Positions 8,374-18,453 of a DNA stretch of 64,000 bases are shown here, piece by piece. Both the position numbers and the translations under genes were made by a program. Where the stretch lies: NCBI GenBank assembly GCA_030765525.1, contig JAVCCK010000034.1, positions 62,001-126,000 of the forward strand, written 5' to 3'. The notes under the pieces were generated by a model. The model was given only the letters and a program-made list of their open reading frames with translations. It was not told where the DNA came from and ran no database searches. How positions within the stretch are numbered: position 1 is the first letter of the stretch; every line of letters starts with the position of its first letter. This stretch comes from Candidatus Lernaella stagnicola (GTDB lineage: Bacteria; Lernaellota; Lernaellaia; Lernaellales; Lernaellaceae).

Positions 8374-10731
8374 ATGTTTCGATTCAAGGGCAAGGATGGA
8401 TACGCGCTGGTCGCCGCGATGATGATCATGCTGTTGATCACGGCGCTGGGTGCCCTGGCGATGGTCACCAGCGTCAGTGAGCAGTACATCACGACCAATT
8501 TGGGCGAAAACCAAATGCTCTTCTTTTATGCGGAGCAGGGCGTTGACCGGATTCTCTCGCACCTTCACTACTTGGAAGGGGGGCTGTTTGCCGATGTCAA
8601 CGGATTGGGCTTCGACCCGCGGCAAGCCGGCAACGTGATCGGTTCGAAACGGGTGCTCGACAACGTCAAGGCGTTGTATTTGGACGGTCTGGACGAGAAC
8701 CTGTCGTACCAACAGCGCGAAATCATGCGCATTTCAGCGTATATCGATCCGAAAGACTTCGAAGCGAATTGGGATCGCGGGCTGTCGCGACCCGTGGCGA
8801 TCAACTTGTTGATTGCCAATACCCGCACCAAGACCGAGCAAGCGTTCCGGGTCCTCGCGCGGCCGCGGTCGATTTGGGATTTTGCCTATTATTCGATGAA
8901 TCATATGCCGGCCGCCCGGGTCGTCAGTAGTTCGGCCCACGGCGAAAACTGCACGCGAACCAGCCCTAATTGGTACTCCTGCCATCCGGTGTTTCTGGAT
9001 GGAGACGCAGTCGCCGGCGACGTCTACATCAGTAATGTGGCCTATTCACCGGCGAGCGGCTTCATCGAGACCTTTCCGGATGTGGGCCGGGTTTTCGTGC
9101 GTGGCTCGCCGAAATTCGGTGGCGAGGTGCGGTGGCGCGGTCCCGACGCCTTTAATAATGTTCTGTCCAACAGCCTAAACCAGACCAGTGGCGGCAGCAG
9201 TTCCTACGCGCTTCCGGAAGTGTCGTTGAGTTTCAAAAACAACAGCCGCCCCGCGCTGATGCCCCGCGTCGACGTGTTCACGGATTCGGGTCAGGGGTAC
9301 CGCAAGAACAACTATTGGGACATCGAATTGGGCAATCCGGGCACGGCTCCGGGGGGCGGCAAATACGTTTGGAAGATCATTTTCCGTAACGACTTGGATG
9401 TAAACGGCGACGGCGTAAAGTCGCATAGTTGGGTGGCTTCGGCTACGACCAACTCCGTTAATAGCGGCGCCAGCGCCACACTCGGATCACCGGCCCTGGA
9501 AGATCCGGGCATCTTCATGATCTATCGCATTCCCTTCCGTAGTACGAACTCGCTCGATGAAGAAGAGAACATACGGGCCGCGTTTTATGGTCGCACCCTA
9601 AGCGAACGCGATTCGGCCATGGCGGCCGCGGCGCCGACGGCGCACCGGTGGGAACCAACCGTCTCCTGGAAAAACCTGGTTTCCGGCCGCGTGTGTTACG
9701 GACACAACACCGCCGGCGACGTCAACTACGGCGACCTGTCCAATTACTACTATGTCTACGTGCCCAGCCGCGGCCTGAGCGGCCCCACCGGCGGCAGCGG
9801 ATCGTGCGGTTCGACCTACAACGGTGTCATCTACGTGGAAGGCGACGTTCTGGTCAGCGGCATTCTCGACGGCCAGGTAACGATCGTGGCCACCGGTGAC
9901 ATCTATATCGACCACGAAATTGAGTACGAGAACCATCCGACCAACATCTCCATGACCGACTACGCCAACGCGGAGGAGCCGGATATGCTGGCCCTAGTGG
10001 CGTTGGGCGACATCATCATCCCCAACAGCTACCCCGACGAGACGCGGCAACGGATTATCAGCGGTTCGCTGTGGCCCGACCATCCGTACATGGACGATTG
10101 GTCCGATCCGCACAACCCGGTCACGTTTGGATATTCCTTTGAACCGACGGCGAAGGGAGATTCCCCGGCGGTTCTGGACGACATCGGCGACGAAGACATT
10201 CATGCGGTCATGGTTTCGTATGGACTGTCGTGTACGATGACGGGCAGTAACGTGAACTGTGCCGCACCGTCGGCGGTGGATATCCAGCAATTTCGCACCG
10301 GCGTGTATGCCTCGGCGCGCACGTCGTCTCAAAACACGTTTTGGACTCGGCCCAGTGTCGCCGACCCGGCCTACGATCGTAATCTGACCTTCTTCCATTA
10401 TGACGGCGGTAACGATTCGGGGCATCTGACGATTGTTGGGTCGGTGATTCAAAATATCCCGGGGCGTTTATCGTACGACTACGTGTCACAGGGCAGTTCG
10501 CAATCGTCGTCCTGCACGACGGGCAACGGCGCCGGCTGTAATCGGATCGGGTTTTCGCGGGTGACGTACATGTACGACCCGCGTTTGAAGTACATGATGC
10601 CGCCTCATCCGCGCGATCAGCGCACCGCTGCGGGTGATAACTTGTTTAATCCATACGGTTTTGCCGCGTGGGAAATCGTTTCGTGGGAAGAACTCCGTGC
10701 CAACACCGACATTTCTGGAGCGGTTTGGTAA
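8374..10731 (+). CDS. Enlarged PilX-like pilus protein
   Basis: 785 residues. The N-terminus (KDG/YALVAAMMIMLLITALGAL) has the PilX pattern: a short leader, Gly at -1, a hydrophobic helix and no Glu at +5. The TNLGENQMLFFYAEQGVD segment is also typical of PilX. Ordinary PilX is about 150-250 residues; the extra 550 residues form a large periplasmic/extracellular part. A central region (VIYVEGDVLVSGILDGQ, VTIVATGDIYI, LVALGDIIIP) resembles the beta-helical DUF4900-type domain of other long PilX-like proteins. It is probably a minor component of the pilus tip or priming complex. The ATG at 8374 is clear. Confidence 0.75.
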   Translation: MFRFKGKDGYALVAAMMIMLLITALGALAMVTSVSEQYITTNLGENQMLFFYAEQGVDRILSHLHYLEGGLFADVNGLGFDPRQAGNVIGSKRVLDNVKALYLDGLDENLSYQQREIMRISAYIDPKDFEANWDRGLSRPVAINLLIANTRTKTEQAFRVLARPRSIWDFAYYSMNHMPAARVVSSSAHGENCTRTSPNWYSCHPVFLDGDAVAGDVYISNVAYSPASGFIETFPDVGRVFVRGSPKFGGEVRWRGPDAFNNVLSNSLNQTSGGSSSYALPEVSLSFKNNSRPALMPRVDVFTDSGQGYRKNNYWDIELGNPGTAPGGGKYVWKIIFRNDLDVNGDGVKSHSWVASATTNSVNSGASATLGSPALEDPGIFMIYRIPFRSTNSLDEEENIRAAFYGRTLSERDSAMAAAAPTAHRWEPTVSWKNLVSGRVCYGHNTAGDVNYGDLSNYYYVYVPSRGLSGPTGGSGSCGSTYNGVIYVEGDVLVSGILDGQVTIVATGDIYIDHEIEYENHPTNISMTDYANAEEPDMLALVALGDIIIPNSYPDETRQRIISGSLWPDHPYMDDWSDPHNPVTFGYSFEPTAKGDSPAVLDDIGDEDIHAVMVSYGLSCTMTGSNVNCAAPSAVDIQQFRTGVYASARTSSQNTFWTRPSVADPAYDRNLTFFHYDGGNDSGHLTIVGSVIQNIPGRLSYDYVSQGSSQSSSCTTGNGAGCNRIGFSRVTYMYDPRLKYMMPPHPRDQRTAAGDNLFNPYGFAAWEIVSWEELRANTDISGAVW

Positions 10732-10743
10732 GAGGGAAACAGG

Positions 10744-13700
10744 ATGCTGACGAAGGTTCGTGACAAAATTTCTGGATCGACGCGGGTACAAGACGGTTTT
10801 TCGATGATTGAAATGCTTGTCGCGGTCGTGCTGGCCGCGGTGCTTGTTTTGGTGATCTATTCCGTTTTTACTGCTTACCGGCGAACCGTGATCTATCAGG
10901 AAGACCTGGTGGAAATTCAGCAAGCCGGTCGGCACACGATCTCACGCCTACGTGACGACCTGATGTTGATTGGTCGTGGCGTTAAGGTGAACGAAGGTCA
11001 AGAAATGATCATCTACGCCGCGCCGTGGGAATTCGTCTTTAACGGCGACGTGGGCGATCTGGGCCAACTGGAACCCGGCGACCCGCCGGTTCAATACGGG
11101 CCGGGACTATCCTACCTGCCGTCGCAAGACTGGGATTCGGCCGCGGAAACCACTCGTTTTTATATGCGCGGTCCGCTCGATACGATTAACATGCCCGACG
11201 ACCGCGATTACAGCTATTCCTTATATGATGGCGCTTTACGACGCAGCATTAACGGCAAGTTGGCGCACGACCAAATCGTCGGTTTCAGCGTCCGGCACGA
11301 TAACGGTACGTTCGGTGGGTACGATACTGCTCCCTCCAGCACCCAGGCGGAGCGGCACGTGGCTCCGCTGTTCTCGTATTGGGGGGATTTCGACTTTGAC
11401 CCCGGTACAACCGACACTCTTTGGGGCGATTTTAACGACGACGGCGTCTTAGGTGACTCCGAAATCGAAGCTCTATACAAAGGCGCTTTCCAATTTTCGT
11501 ATGACGGACCGGCCGGCTCGGTGACGGTGCGGCCGGCGCGCGGCGCGATTTACCTGATCACCGACAGTTCGAACGACGAAGACAGGAACAATAACAACTT
11601 GTTGGATGCCAACGAAGATGTGAACGGTAACGGCCGCTTGGATCCCAACATTCTGCAGTCGGTCATTCACCGCGTCGAACTGAGCATCACAACGATCGCC
11701 CAGAATCCGGACCAGGAATACCAGCACCCGCGCGAGCCGAGTTATCAATTCCGGGAGAACTGGATTCACACGGCCGTGGATCCGCGCAACTTAAGGAAAG
11801 ATGAAGAGCGTGATTGCGGCGGCCCGCCGGGACCACCGGGCAATGTGCTGGCGACGCTCGACGAGTGCGGCGGCGCAATCCACGTATTTTTTAGCCGTAG
11901 CGATGACGACGGTATCGGTGAAAACGACGTTCTCTGGTACGACGTGAGTCGCAAGGTCGCCGGTTCGGCGCCCGGTTCGCCCGTGGCGCAGTGGCGTCCG
12001 ATGGCCGTCGTACCTGCGCTCGGTCGCGCCAATTACGCCGTCGACGACTTCGATCCGACCGTCGGACAGTCTCACTCGTACCGCGTACGCGCGGTCGACT
12101 GCGGCGACAGCCGGTCGCCTTATTCGTCCCCTTCGGCGGGCGTAACGCCGCTTGTCGGCGCTCCGGACGCGCCCAGTAACGTGCGGGCTTTCGATACGCC
12201 TTGTTACACCGACACGATGTTCGGCAGCATTACCGTGACGTGGGAAGCGGCCTTGAACGAAGCGGACATCACCGAGTATTGGGTCTTTCGCGGCGACGCG
12301 GAGGATTTGAGCGATTACGGCACCTATCCGGTAGCCAAACTCATAACCAGCCCGACTGATCCGAATGGTCCGAACACGAACTGCACATCCTCGACCGAGG
12401 TTTTCCAGGGCCACGTGGATTGCCGGAACTCCAACTATTACAAAGTCAGCACCACCTACGTCTGGCGCGACCAGATCAATAGTCCCGGACGTACTTCCGG
12501 GTCGGGTACACCGTTCCCGGGTAGTATGTGGGACATCGGCATACCTCGGAACCGTTACCACTATGTGGTTCGAGCCTACGACGGCAACCCGAATTCGTCG
12601 AACTATGAGTGCCTGTCCAATCCGGCGCACCTGATCAGCGATTGCGGCCGTCACGACGAAGTCCAAAGCTTCGACAACTCGCTTTCGGGCGGCGGCGGCG
12701 GCGGATCGCGAACCTTGTTCTCCCCACCGCACTACCTTGATGTCATCGACCAGTCGTCGATCGGCTGGAACGGCCAGATCGAAAACGCCAGGATGCGCGT
12801 CAAATGGTATGCGAGCCTCGATCAGTGGTGCACGGCCGGAGAAACGCCGGATTACTACCTCATTTACCGCAATCGCCTGTGGGGTCTCGACTTCCTCAAT
12901 CTGATCGGCGATGAGTATGAGGTTAATTTCGACGACGGCGACGTGATTGTCTTCCCTGCGGTGCAGATCACCAATAGTACTCAGCAGGAATACGTGTGGT
13001 ACGATGACAACAATCTGTACAAACAGAATCCCGCGCCGGATTCCCATACACCCTATCTCCTTAACTACGCTATGGCCGATCTGCGTCCCGCCACGGGTTC
13101 GTCCGTAGACAACAGCGGCCGTCTCTACGACGGACTCTTGAGCGGCGGCACAGACCCGCAATACGACTATGTCGTCGTGGCCGCCAACACCCCGGGAACT
13201 TGGGGCTTTGGCGCGACGTGTCCCTTCCTGGCCGGCTACCAATGCTTCAGCGAATGCTCCGGTGTCGTAGAAGACGGCACCAACTACGCCGAGCAACATT
13301 CCATGCGCGGCGACGAGGAAGCGACCAGTCCGGGCGAAGACGACACCATTCGTGTGAGTTGGAATTTCCATGATGCGCCGCCGGCCGATGCGCGGGTGGA
13401 CCTGCACGCGCGGATTTTCCCGGGCGGCGATTGGTTCGAAGTCGAAAACGACGTCGCGCACGGTTCCTGGAATACGTCCACGACCTACGTGGGGAACCAT
13501 GAATACGTGCTTCAAGATCACGGCGAGTTGTACGAATACAGCATCGTGATTACCTGCCCGGAAAACGATCCGCTTAATCCGAGCCCGGCCGATCAGTGCC
13601 AACGACGCGTATTGCTCGGCGCCAGCATTGGAGCGAACGTTCCGGGCGTGCCCGACTGGTGCGTCACGCCGGCCATGCCGCCCAGCCCGAATCCCTGTCC

Positions 13701-15726
13701 GGCCGATGCGGGCCGGTATTGCGACGGCACGGCGCGGGTTGTCTTTTACATGACCGACCGCTTGGTCAGCCCTCACGGGGACCGTAGCCAAACGGCCGAC
13801 GATTACCTGTTCTTCCGCGTCGCCAGGTGGCGCAAGCTGCCCGCCGATGAGGCTTTCCCCGTGGACCCGGAAGCCGAATACTTGCTGCGCACCCCCAACA
13901 TCGCAAATCCGGGTAATGTACTGGCGCCCAACGGAATGTTGTGCCCGAATCTGCAACCTTACTGCTACGATCACCCGTCGCAGTATTACCCCGGCGCGCC
14001 GCCTCCGTATCATCCGCGTTTCGATGTCTTCACCGGTTCGTTTACGTACAACCGGACGACGTCGCCCGCGACCAACCTACGGCGCTTCCGGTTCGAAGAG
14101 ACGCTCGAACCCAACTATATCTACAAGTACACGCTGGAGACGCGCATCACGCATACAGGCAGTCCGCCGCGCGATTGCTGCCGTGCCGAAGCGCCCGGCT
14201 CCCAGGGGTGCGATACGACGTGCAACGGCTCTCCCGCCGATGCGATCTTCGTCGAATTCGCGACCGACCAGCCTTGCTATCCGTACGAGTATCACGGTGC
14301 GGGCGGCGGCAGTTACTGTTGCGCACCGGTGACCAGTTACGAGAAGGATCCCTTCACGGGAATGGCCAACATTATCGGGTATCGCGACGCGACGCCGAGC
14401 GTCACCGGTTGGCGGGAGCCTTGGGACAACCGCATGTGGCCGATGGACGCGAAGAGCATCTATATCGCGATCGACACGTTCCTCGGAACAATCGTTATCT
14501 TTGACTGGGAATTCATGGCGCTCGGACAAGCGCATTTCCGCTACCATAACAATACGATCCGAACGGACTTCAACGATTTCTTCGGCAATTGGTTGTGGCC
14601 TTTCGATACGGCGATCACGATCAACATTCCCCTCTTCGGAACGTTCACGATCCCCATCCTTTACTCCGGTACACTCAAAACCAGCATGTGCGGTTCGTGC
14701 ATCGGTGTCGATCTTCCTCTCATTGGAACGGTCAACTTGCTGTGTGCCACGGACTTCTGGTCGACTTGCTTCAGAGATGTCGAAGACCTGTTCAGTTACG
14801 CGTATCTGTGGGACAATTTTGCGCAGGGTAACTGCAGCGCCACGGCCAACGGCGCCATTGAAGGGGATTTCCTGATGCAATGGCACTCACGCTCGGTGGT
14901 CGGAGATCGACAACTCGGTTTGGCGTTCCGTGGTTACTATGATCCGAACAACATCGTCAACACTCAAACGTGGCTGATGACGGCGGATTACTCGGCAGCC
15001 AACGGCGTGAATTACGAAATCGGATACCAGCGCTACGACTCGACCAACAACCAAGCCATGTGTGAGAAGGAAAAACGGACCTTCCACGGCGTTGCAGCTC
15101 CAGCCTACGATACCTATTGGTGGAGCAACCTGGCGCTCGTCTGCAACCGGGCACAGCCGAATCCCGCGGCGGGTTACGGTCAGATGTTCGTCTTCTGGTG
15201 GTCGGAACCCGACCCCGGCAAGACCTTGGATCTGCAACAGGTTATGTACTCGACGGTGCCGAAGTTGGCCTATCATACGATCGGTGCCACCTTCAACGGG
15301 GCGCCGTACTACAACCCGAATGGCTCGCACATCGCGCAGAACACGGGTTTGGTCGGTTTCTGGACCGATCCTTACGTTGATTGGACATCGGACAACTACT
15401 ATTTAGACAACGTGCGGATCATTCCATACTGCGGCGAGTGCCCGCCGAATTCGTTGTCAGGTTACGTAGGGCCGGCCAATATCGGCAACGGACCGCAGGC
15501 GTGCCATGCGGAGTACGTACGGGCCAATGCGAAAGCCGGCGAAGTTCGCAAGGGCGTTGCGGCGAAGGGACCCAACGCGTTGAAATTGCCGCCCAAGACA
15601 CGTCGCACGCATATTCCGCGGTGGAGCGGCCAGCAGCCGGAAAAGAAAGGCAAACGCGAGTTGATCTACCGCGAGCAGACGCCGCGCAATATCAAGGATA
15701 TCGACACCAGCGGCGACGACGACTAG
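10744..15726 (+). CDS. Giant PilW-like prepilin with fibronectin-like and lectin-like domains
   Basis: 1,660 residues. The N-terminus is a clear prepilin: leader ending VQDG, cleavage G/FSMIE with Glu at +5, helix, then the PilW-like HTISRLRDDLMLIGRGV. Residues to about 340 fit an ordinary PilW and contain two Ca-binding-like Asp/Asn loops (D-F-N-D-D-G at 229-234; a D/N-rich stretch at 280-300). Several Fn3-like beta domains follow (for example SYRVRAVDCGDS and GSITVTWEAALNEADI). The last 300 residues, ending GLVGFWTDPYVDWTS and YYLDNVRI, look like a jelly-roll lectin/LamG fold. Many Cys pairs suggest disulfides. Usual PilW is 250-400 residues. A tip adhesin is inferred. A terminator follows the gene. 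Confidence 0.8.
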   Translation: MLTKVRDKISGSTRVQDGFSMIEMLVAVVLAAVLVLVIYSVFTAYRRTVIYQEDLVEIQQAGRHTISRLRDDLMLIGRGVKVNEGQEMIIYAAPWEFVFNGDVGDLGQLEPGDPPVQYGPGLSYLPSQDWDSAAETTRFYMRGPLDTINMPDDRDYSYSLYDGALRRSINGKLAHDQIVGFSVRHDNGTFGGYDTAPSSTQAERHVAPLFSYWGDFDFDPGTTDTLWGDFNDDGVLGDSEIEALYKGAFQFSYDGPAGSVTVRPARGAIYLITDSSNDEDRNNNNLLDANEDVNGNGRLDPNILQSVIHRVELSITTIAQNPDQEYQHPREPSYQFRENWIHTAVDPRNLRKDEERDCGGPPGPPGNVLATLDECGGAIHVFFSRSDDDGIGENDVLWYDVSRKVAGSAPGSPVAQWRPMAVVPALGRANYAVDDFDPTVGQSHSYRVRAVDCGDSRSPYSSPSAGVTPLVGAPDAPSNVRAFDTPCYTDTMFGSITVTWEAALNEADITEYWVFRGDAEDLSDYGTYPVAKLITSPTDPNGPNTNCTSSTEVFQGHVDCRNSNYYKVSTTYVWRDQINSPGRTSGSGTPFPGSMWDIGIPRNRYHYVVRAYDGNPNSSNYECLSNPAHLISDCGRHDEVQSFDNSLSGGGGGGSRTLFSPPHYLDVIDQSSIGWNGQIENARMRVKWYASLDQWCTAGETPDYYLIYRNRLWGLDFLNLIGDEYEVNFDDGDVIVFPAVQITNSTQQEYVWYDDNNLYKQNPAPDSHTPYLLNYAMADLRPATGSSVDNSGRLYDGLLSGGTDPQYDYVVVAANTPGTWGFGATCPFLAGYQCFSECSGVVEDGTNYAEQHSMRGDEEATSPGEDDTIRVSWNFHDAPPADARVDLHARIFPGGDWFEVENDVAHGSWNTSTTYVGNHEYVLQDHGELYEYSIVITCPENDPLNPSPADQCQRRVLLGASIGANVPGVPDWCVTPAMPPSPNPCPADAGRYCDGTARVVFYMTDRLVSPHGDRSQTADDYLFFRVARWRKLPADEAFPVDPEAEYLLRTPNIANPGNVLAPNGMLCPNLQPYCYDHPSQYYPGAPPPYHPRFDVFTGSFTYNRTTSPATNLRRFRFEETLEPNYIYKYTLETRITHTGSPPRDCCRAEAPGSQGCDTTCNGSPADAIFVEFATDQPCYPYEYHGAGGGSYCCAPVTSYEKDPFTGMANIIGYRDATPSVTGWREPWDNRMWPMDAKSIYIAIDTFLGTIVIFDWEFMALGQAHFRYHNNTIRTDFNDFFGNWLWPFDTAITINIPLFGTFTIPILYSGTLKTSMCGSCIGVDLPLIGTVNLLCATDFWSTCFRDVEDLFSYAYLWDNFAQGNCSATANGAIEGDFLMQWHSRSVVGDRQLGLAFRGYYDPNNIVNTQTWLMTADYSAANGVNYEIGYQRYDSTNNQAMCEKEKRTFHGVAAPAYDTYWWSNLALVCNRAQPNPAAGYGQMFVFWWSEPDPGKTLDLQQVMYSTVPKLAYHTIGATFNGAPYYNPNGSHIAQNTGLVGFWTDPYVDWTSDNYYLDNVRIIPYCGECPPNSLSGYVGPANIGNGPQACHAEYVRANAKAGEVRKGVAAKGPNALKLPPKTRRTHIPRWSGQQPEKKGKRELIYREQTPRNIKDIDTSGDDD

Positions 15727-15751
15727 AAAGAAGCGAAGCAACAGCTAAGCT

Positions 15752-15783
15752 CCCGGCCGACATCACGGCCGGGGGCTTTTTCC
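15752..15783 (+). terminator. Rho-independent terminator after the minor pilin operon
   Basis: CCCGGCCG (15752-15759) pairs with CGGCCGGG (15766-15773) around a 6-base loop and is followed by GGCTTTTTCC. It lies 26 bases past the giant prepilin stop. Confidence 0.85.
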
Positions 15784-16070
15784 TTTCTGCGGTCGCCCCG
15801 AAGGGGCATGTGTGGTTGGCGTGGAGTTCAATTGTTGCTACCTTTTGCGACTGGCTCTGCGTAGTGGTTGTGGCCTCCGAGGCGAGGGGTGCAGGCGGAG
15901 ACGAGGGGTTGTCGGACCACTTTTTTTTTGCCCGGTGGTTTTTCATGCCGGATCGTGGTTCGCGGGGCAAAAAATATTTCTTCGAAATTGCTTAAAGTTT
16001 TTCCTTGCAAATCCTTTCAAAATCGAACAAAATGCCATCGATCATTCATAACATAGGGCCATTTAGGTGC
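15784..16070. other. Intergenic region between minor pilin and pilM operons
   Basis: No convincing gene. It holds a small hairpin GCCCC-GAA-GGGGC (15795-15807) and a second terminator-like inverted repeat ACCAC/GTGGT (15916-15939) followed by a T-run. The sequence GGCCATTTAGGTGC (16057-16070) has sigma54-like GG/GC spacing but poor flanks and abuts the better sigma70-like promoter of pilM. Short open frames here have no family resemblance. Confidence 0.4.
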
Positions 16071-16100
16071 TTGACATGTGGGTTGCGGATTCGGTATATG
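16071..16100 (+). promoter_or_regulatory. Sigma70-type promoter for pilMNOPQ
   Basis: TTGACA (16071-16076), an 18-base spacer and TATATG (16095-16100). The predicted start is about 50 bases ahead of the pilM ATG at 16157. The perfect -35 makes this the best vegetative promoter seen in the window. Confidence 0.6.
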
Positions 16101-16156
16101 TTCCGTGACACCGCATTCGCCTAAAAACCAAAACCCTTAATCGCTGAGGCAGGAAC

Positions 16157-17209
16157 ATGCTGTTTTCGAGGAAAAAGGGCGTTTTGGGCTTGGACATAGG
16201 ATCCGGCTCCATCAAGGTCCTTGAATTGGCGGAAACGAAGCTGGGCTACCAGCTCGTCAATTTCGGCATCGCTTACATGCCGCATGAGACGATCGTCGAT
16301 TCAACCATCATGAACGCCCCTGCTGTCGTTAACGCCGTGCGCACGCTTATTGCCGAGAACAACGTGAAATCGCCGCGCGACGTGTCCACAAGTGTTAGCG
16401 GCCACTCGGTCATTATTCGCAAGATCACCTTACCACTGATGACCGAAGAGGAAATCGAAGGCAACATTCAGTGGGAGGCCGAGCAATACATCCCCTTTGA
16501 TATCAACGAAGTCAACATTGACTACCAGCGCCTCGCGATGGAAGGCGACGATCAGGAAAGCCAAGATGTTCTGCTCGTGGCCGTCAAGAAGGAGATGGTC
16601 AACGACTATACGGCCGTGATCAGTGAGGCGGGTTTGAACCCGGTGATCATGGACGTGGACGCTTTTGCCGTCCAGAATATGTACGAAGTCAATTACGAGG
16701 TGGAGCGCGGCAAGGTCGTAACGCTGGTGAATATTGGCGCCAGCGTGATCAATATCAATATCGTGCACAACGGCAATTCGGTATTCACGCGCGATATGTC
16801 GATCGGCGGCAATCACTACACCGAGGAATTGCAGAAGCAACTTTCGGTTAGCTTCGAGGAGGCCGAGCAGATCAAACTCGGCAAACAGCAGGCCGACCAG
16901 GACATTCAACCCATCCTGGACGGCATTTCCAACAGTATCGCCCTTGAAATCCAGCGGTCGCTCGACTTCTTCACCGCGACCAGCAATTTCGCCCATATCA
17001 GTAAGGTGTATCTGGCGGGCGGAGCGGCCAAAACCGCCGGCTTGCAACAGATCATCGAGAATCAAGTCGGTATTCCGGTCGAAATGATCAATCCTTTCAA
17101 TAACATCGAGGTTCCCACAAAGAGCTTCGATATGGATTACATCCAGGAGATTGCGCCGCTGTGTGGCGTGGTGGTCGGATTAGCCCTACGGAGGCTCGGC
17201 GATAAATGA
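16157..17209 (+). CDS. pilM: Type IV pilus inner-membrane platform protein PilM
   Basis: A 350-residue actin-like cytoplasmic ATPase that binds the N-terminal tail of PilN and links the pilus alignment complex to the motor platform. The N-terminal phosphate-1 motif GLDIGSGSIKVLEL, the IQWEAEQYIPFDI segment and the later NIGASVININIV and YLAGGAAKTAGLQ motifs are diagnostic, and the length is standard. The ATG at 16157 has a GAGGCAGG ribosome site. Its stop overlaps the pilN start (ATGA), so the two are translationally coupled. Confidence 0.97.
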   Translation: MLFSRKKGVLGLDIGSGSIKVLELAETKLGYQLVNFGIAYMPHETIVDSTIMNAPAVVNAVRTLIAENNVKSPRDVSTSVSGHSVIIRKITLPLMTEEEIEGNIQWEAEQYIPFDINEVNIDYQRLAMEGDDQESQDVLLVAVKKEMVNDYTAVISEAGLNPVIMDVDAFAVQNMYEVNYEVERGKVVTLVNIGASVININIVHNGNSVFTRDMSIGGNHYTEELQKQLSVSFEEAEQIKLGKQQADQDIQPILDGISNSIALEIQRSLDFFTATSNFAHISKVYLAGGAAKTAGLQQIIENQVGIPVEMINPFNNIEVPTKSFDMDYIQEIAPLCGVVVGLALRRLGDK

Positions 17210-17811
17210 TTCGCATTAACCTACTGCCGGAAGTAAAGCGGAAAGCGCCGAAACGGAAAACCAAAGTTGCAAGGCAGATCCCTTACACGTGGATCGTTGT
17301 GGCGCTTATTGCTGTTGTTATGGCTGGCTTTGTGACGTGGCTCTACCACACGAAGCTTACCGAGAAGCTCGAAGAGCGACAAAAGCAAGCCGCTGCCATT
17401 CAAAAGGACATCGAGAAATACAAGATTCAGCAGAGCCTTGTGGAAACAGCCCGGAAGCAGCGTAATGCTTTGGCGCAAAAGCTGGAAATCATCGCGTCCT
17501 TGAAACGTCAGCAAACGGGACCCGTGCGCCTACTGGACGAAATGGCATCGGCTATTCCGGCCAAGCTGTGGCTCCAAGAAATGAGCAGCTCGGGTAGTTC
17601 GTTGACGATTACCGGCTACGCGATCGACCACATCCAAATTGCGGCATTTATGGAGAATTTGAAAAAGTCCAAAGTTTTCCATAATGTGGAATTGATAAGC
17701 GCCATAGCGGATCGCGCCGGATCGCGGCGTGGCGCGCCCGGCCTCTCGCCGGTGCCGGTCAAGAATTTTGAACTCACATGTAACGTGGCGTCGGTCGTAA
17801 GGGCGAAATAG
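17206..17811 (+). CDS. pilN: Type IV pilus assembly protein PilN
   Basis: 201 residues. The N-terminal MIRINLLPE motif is the conserved PilM-binding tail of PilN. One membrane helix follows (about residues 27-47, YTWIVVALIAVVMAGFVTW), then a periplasmic coiled coil and an alpha/beta domain with LLDEMASAIPAKLWLQEM, typical of the family. It pairs with PilO in the inner-membrane alignment complex. It overlaps pilM by 4 bases. Confidence 0.96.
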   Translation: MIRINLLPEVKRKAPKRKTKVARQIPYTWIVVALIAVVMAGFVTWLYHTKLTEKLEERQKQAAAIQKDIEKYKIQQSLVETARKQRNALAQKLEIIASLKRQQTGPVRLLDEMASAIPAKLWLQEMSSSGSSLTITGYAIDHIQIAAFMENLKKSKVFHNVELISAIADRAGSRRGAPGLSPVPVKNFELTCNVASVVRAK

Positions 17812-17876
17812 GTTCGGAGGCAACAGGCCGGTGAGGCTGCAGGCCACACCGGAGTACAGGAATAAGAGGTTGCTCG

Positions 17877-18422
17877 ATGGCGAAGATCGCGAAAGTATTG
17901 GTCATAGTCGCGTTGGTCTTCTTGGTCTTCGGCGTGTACTACTTCCTAGGGTACCGCCCGACCTTGGAGAAGATCGACCGGGCCAATAAGTATCTGGCGG
18001 ACTTGACGACCCAGCTCAACGAAGTAAAGGCCGTTGCTAAAGTGTTGCAGCCAATCCAGCGGGAAATTGAAACACTCGATCAGCAATTGCAGCAATCGTT
18101 GGCACAGTTGCCCGAAGAGAAGCGGCTTGAATCCTTGCTTCGCAGCCTGGAGGATCTGGCCTCAACATCGGGTCTTGAAATTGCGAAGGTGCAACCCAGC
18201 GCCGAAATTGCTCGCGATTTCTATGCTGCGATACCCATCGAACTGCAGATTAAGGGCGGCTATCATAATATCGCCATCTTTTTCGACAAGATCAGCAAAC
18301 TGAAGCGCGTCGTGAACATCAGTAACTTGAAAGTAGGTCAGCCCACGGAAGTTGGCGGCGAAGTGCAGGTTACGGCCGATTGCATCGCCACGACCTTCCG
18401 TTTCCGGAAAACGGGTGGCTGA
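17877..18422 (+). CDS. pilO: Type IV pilus assembly protein PilO
   Basis: 181 residues: a short cytoplasmic tail, one membrane helix (about residues 6-27), a coiled coil containing LTTQLNEVKAVA, and a ferredoxin-like periplasmic domain with LPEEKRLESLLRSLEDLA and GGYHNIAIFFDKISKLKRVV, both hallmarks of PilO. It forms heterodimers with PilN and contacts PilP. A 65-base gap separates it from pilN, with AAGAGG close to the ATG at 17877. Confidence 0.95.
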   Translation: MAKIAKVLVIVALVFLVFGVYYFLGYRPTLEKIDRANKYLADLTTQLNEVKAVAKVLQPIQREIETLDQQLQQSLAQLPEEKRLESLLRSLEDLASTSGLEIAKVQPSAEIARDFYAAIPIELQIKGGYHNIAIFFDKISKLKRVVNISNLKVGQPTEVGGEVQVTADCIATTFRFRKTGG

Positions 18423-18453
18423 TTTGGAACCTGACGCGGTGGAGAGTTACACC

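Noticed and set aside
15812-16056. Short plus-strand open frames before pilM
   Set aside because: They run through hairpins and the pilM upstream region, lack ribosome sites and show no domain features.
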